Source: Proteiniphilum sp. UBA5267 (lineage in GTDB: Bacteria > Bacteroidota > Bacteroidia > Bacteroidales > Dysgonomonadaceae). Taken from it: a stretch of DNA of 17,586 bases. The position numbers and the translations under genes are program-made. The notes beneath the pieces are model-generated. The model did no database searches. It was not told the origin of the DNA and worked only from the letters and a program-made list of their open reading frames with translations. The DNA lies in contig DHTF01000057.1 of the NCBI GenBank assembly GCA_002411515.1, positions 647 to 18,232 of the forward strand, read 5' to 3'. Of the stretch, positions 16,245 through 17,586 are shown one piece after another (positions within the stretch are counted from its first letter, which is position 1; every line of letters begins with the position of its first letter).

Positions 16245-16301
16245 ATGAAAGCAAACTTGTTCCATCATCATCATTTTCATACTTGCAACCAGGCGAGTTG
16301 A
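16245..16301 (+). CDS. hisL: His operon leader peptide
   Basis: An 18-codon ORF encoding MKANLFHHHHFHTCNQAS. Five of 18 residues are His, all CAT, four of them consecutive (16263-16274) and one more at 16278-16280. It lies between the his promoter motif and a terminator in front of hisG, the position and composition of a histidine attenuation leader. There is no Shine-Dalgarno sequence, only an A-rich stretch before the ATG, which is usual in Bacteroidetes. The peptide itself probably has no activity; ribosome progress through it is the signal. Confidence 0.88.
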   Translation: MKANLFHHHHFHTCNQAS

Positions 16302-16370
16302 GGCCGATATGTGTGAACACAAAACGCAATATATACAAAACCCGTCTGAATAACCTCAGGCGGGTTTTTT
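16281..16370 (+). promoter_or_regulatory. His operon transcription attenuator
   Basis: Three pairings are possible. CAGGCGAGTT (16290-16299), at the end of the leader ORF and its stop codon, can pair with AACCCGTCTG (16339-16348) at 9 of 10 positions including one wobble, as an antiterminator. The latter is the 5' arm of the terminator stem. A small local hairpin, ACTTGC (16281-16286) with GCGAGT (16293-16298), could sequester the first element. In the usual model a ribosome stalled at the His codons leaves 16290-16299 free to form the antiterminator, while a ribosome reaching the stop covers it and the terminator forms. The pairings are read from sequence; the mechanism is inferred. Confidence 0.8.
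16337..16370 (+). terminator. Attenuator terminator hairpin before hisG
   Basis: AAAACCCGTCTGA (16337-16349) pairs with TCAGGCGGGTTTT (16356-16368) around a 6-base loop. The 13-bp stem contains one T-G wobble and runs into TTTTTT (16365-16370). It lies 42 bases before the hisG start codon. Confidence 0.88.
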
Positions 16371-16412
16371 GTTCAAAACAACCTGATTTATTCCGACAAA
16401 ACGAACCAAGTT

Positions 16413-17270
16413 ATGGAGAATATAAAAATTGCTATCCAGAAAAGCGGCCGGCTGAGCGAGAAGTCGCTCGAGCTGTTGACCGAGTGCGGCATCAAGGTCT
16501 CTAATGGCAACAGGAAGCTGCGGACCGAAGCGCGTAACTTCCCCATGGAGATCCTTTTTCTTCGCGACGACGACATCCCGCAGTATGTGGAGCAGGGCGT
16601 GGCCGACATCGGCATCCTCGGTGAAAATGAAGTGTGGGAGAAAGACAAGGAGGTCGACGTGATCGAGAAGCTGGGCTTTGGCAACTGCCGCCTTTCGCTT
16701 GCCATCCCCAAGGATGAGGTCTACACCGGCCTCGATTACTTCCACGGCAAAAGCATCGCCACCAGCTACCCGAAGATCCTGCGCAAATTTTTTCAGGTGA
16801 AGGGCATCGACGTGAAGATCGAAGAGCTGGGCGGTAGCGTGGAGATTGCCACCGGCATCGGACTGGCCGACGCCATCTTCGACATCGTCAGCACCGGCAG
16901 CACCCTGCTGATGAACGGGCTCAAGGAGGCCGAAGCCATCATCAAGAGCGAAGCCGTGCTCATCGGCAACAAAAAGCTCTCTCCTGCAAAAACAGAGCTC
17001 CTTGAGCGGTTGTTATTCCGGATAAAGGCCTACAAGAATGGGCAGGGTAAGAAGTACGTGTTGCTGAATGCGCGCAATGAAGTGATTCCCGACATCGTGA
17101 AGCTGCTGCCGGGCATGCGTTCACCCAGCATCCTGCCGCTCGCCGACGAGGGTTGGAGTAGCGTGCACTCAGTGATCAGTGACGACGACTTCTGGGATAT
17201 CATCGATGAGTTGAAGCGTCACGGCGCCGAAGGCATTCTGGTTGTCCCCATTGAGAAGATGATTCAATGA
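16413..17270 (+). CDS. hisG: ATP phosphoribosyltransferase (long form)
   Basis: First enzyme of histidine synthesis: joins ATP and PRPP to form phosphoribosyl-ATP. The 285-residue length and C-terminal ACT-like regulatory domain (about 212-285) define the long HisG type, which is hexameric, inhibited by histidine, and does not need HisZ. KIAIQKSGRLSEKS (5-18) begins the catalytic domain, and the PRPP-binding loop is DAIFDIVSTGSTL (153-165). It is downstream of the attenuator, and hisD follows after 30 bases. Expression is expected to be controlled by histidine supply through the leader and enzyme activity by feedback. Confidence 0.97.
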   Translation: MENIKIAIQKSGRLSEKSLELLTECGIKVSNGNRKLRTEARNFPMEILFLRDDDIPQYVEQGVADIGILGENEVWEKDKEVDVIEKLGFGNCRLSLAIPKDEVYTGLDYFHGKSIATSYPKILRKFFQVKGIDVKIEELGGSVEIATGIGLADAIFDIVSTGSTLLMNGLKEAEAIIKSEAVLIGNKKLSPAKTELLERLLFRIKAYKNGQGKKYVLLNARNEVIPDIVKLLPGMRSPSILPLADEGWSSVHSVISDDDFWDIIDELKRHGAEGILVVPIEKMIQ

Positions 17271-17300
17271 CAGATGAGAGCTGAACGCTAAAAAAATAAA

Positions 17301-17586
17301 ATGATGAAAACAACATCCAACCCGTCGCAGGCCAAATGGAAGAAGTTGGCTGAGCGGCCGATGATCAAACAGCGCAAGCTGATGGACACGGTCGAGAAGA
17401 TGTTCTACGATATCCACCGCAAGGGAGACAAGGCCGTGCTGGCCTACAGCCGCAAGTTCGACTTTGCCGGCCAGGAAACGCTGGCCGTCGGCCCCGAGGT
17501 CATCGATCAGGCTGCCGCGCAGGTACCCGAACGGTTGAAGCAGGCCATGGCACTGGCAGCGAAAAACATCGAGACCTTTCACCGCG
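17301..17586 (+). CDS. hisD: Histidinol dehydrogenase, 5' part
   Basis: An open frame runs from the ATG pair at 17301/17304 to the window edge, giving about 95 residues. The segments AKWKKLAERP, TVEKMFYDIHRKGD, AVLAYSRKFD and the run up to IETFH resemble the N-terminus of HisD, which oxidises histidinol to histidine in the last two steps of the pathway. The active-site region is beyond the window. The gene is 30 bases after hisG, consistent with the usual hisG-hisD order. Which of the two adjacent ATG codons is used cannot be decided. Confidence 0.88.
   Translation, partial: MMKTTSNPSQAKWKKLAERPMIKQRKLMDTVEKMFYDIHRKGDKAVLAYSRKFDFAGQETLAVGPEVIDQAAAQVPERLKQAMALAAKNIETFHR

Noticed and set aside
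16053..16301. 82-residue frame ending with the leader peptide
   Set aside because: Its 5' part runs across the divergent promoters and lies before the his transcription start. Only the last 18 codons, from 16245, would be on the mRNA.

Overview
The window looks like chromosomal DNA from a member of the order Bacteroidales. The evidence is the promoter signature TAnnTTTG, sometimes with an upstream TTTG or TTG 19-21 bases away, in front of many genes. Family content agrees: a Porin_10-like porin, a DUF4890-like protein, a DUF5687-type ABC permease, a membrane-anchored MutS homologue and a secreted GH29 fucosidase. Most genes are fairly GC-rich (about 53% in a hand-counted sample). No rRNA, tRNA, CRISPR array, transposase or phage gene was seen.

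Layout from left to right. Positions 1-349 are AT-rich and non-coding, with an imperfect direct repeat, a small hairpin and the proS promoter; a leftward gene may begin at the very edge. proS (prolyl-tRNA synthetase) and a menA-like prenyltransferase follow as a probable operon on +. Convergent to them are a secreted alpha-L-fucosidase and an unknown secreted protein on -. A divergent promoter then drives a HerA/DUF853 ATPase, followed by an ABC exporter pair (DUF5687 permease and ATPase). Next is a DUF368 polyprenyl-phosphate translocase with its own promoter. A small AT-rich nucleotidyltransferase-like gene lies on -, and a short secreted DUF4890-like protein on + ends at a strong hairpin terminator. 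A minus-strand block follows: mutS-like, then porin and a solute-binding protein joined by a TAATG overlap. The right end holds the start of the histidine operon: leader peptide, attenuator, hisG and the 5' part of hisD.

The most striking element is the his leader. An 18-codon peptide with five His codons is followed by a 13-bp terminator hairpin. The end of the peptide ORF carries a near copy of the terminator's 3' arm, so it could pair with the 5' arm instead. This is the layout of ribosome-mediated transcription attenuation, here behind a Bacteroidetes-type promoter and without a Shine-Dalgarno sequence. Other points of interest are the internally duplicated DUF368 transporter, the MutS homologue with membrane segments, the porin/binding-protein pair without a permease, and small repeats around two promoters. 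Most of the window is housekeeping or common Bacteroidales content, and I see no convincing defence or mobile system.
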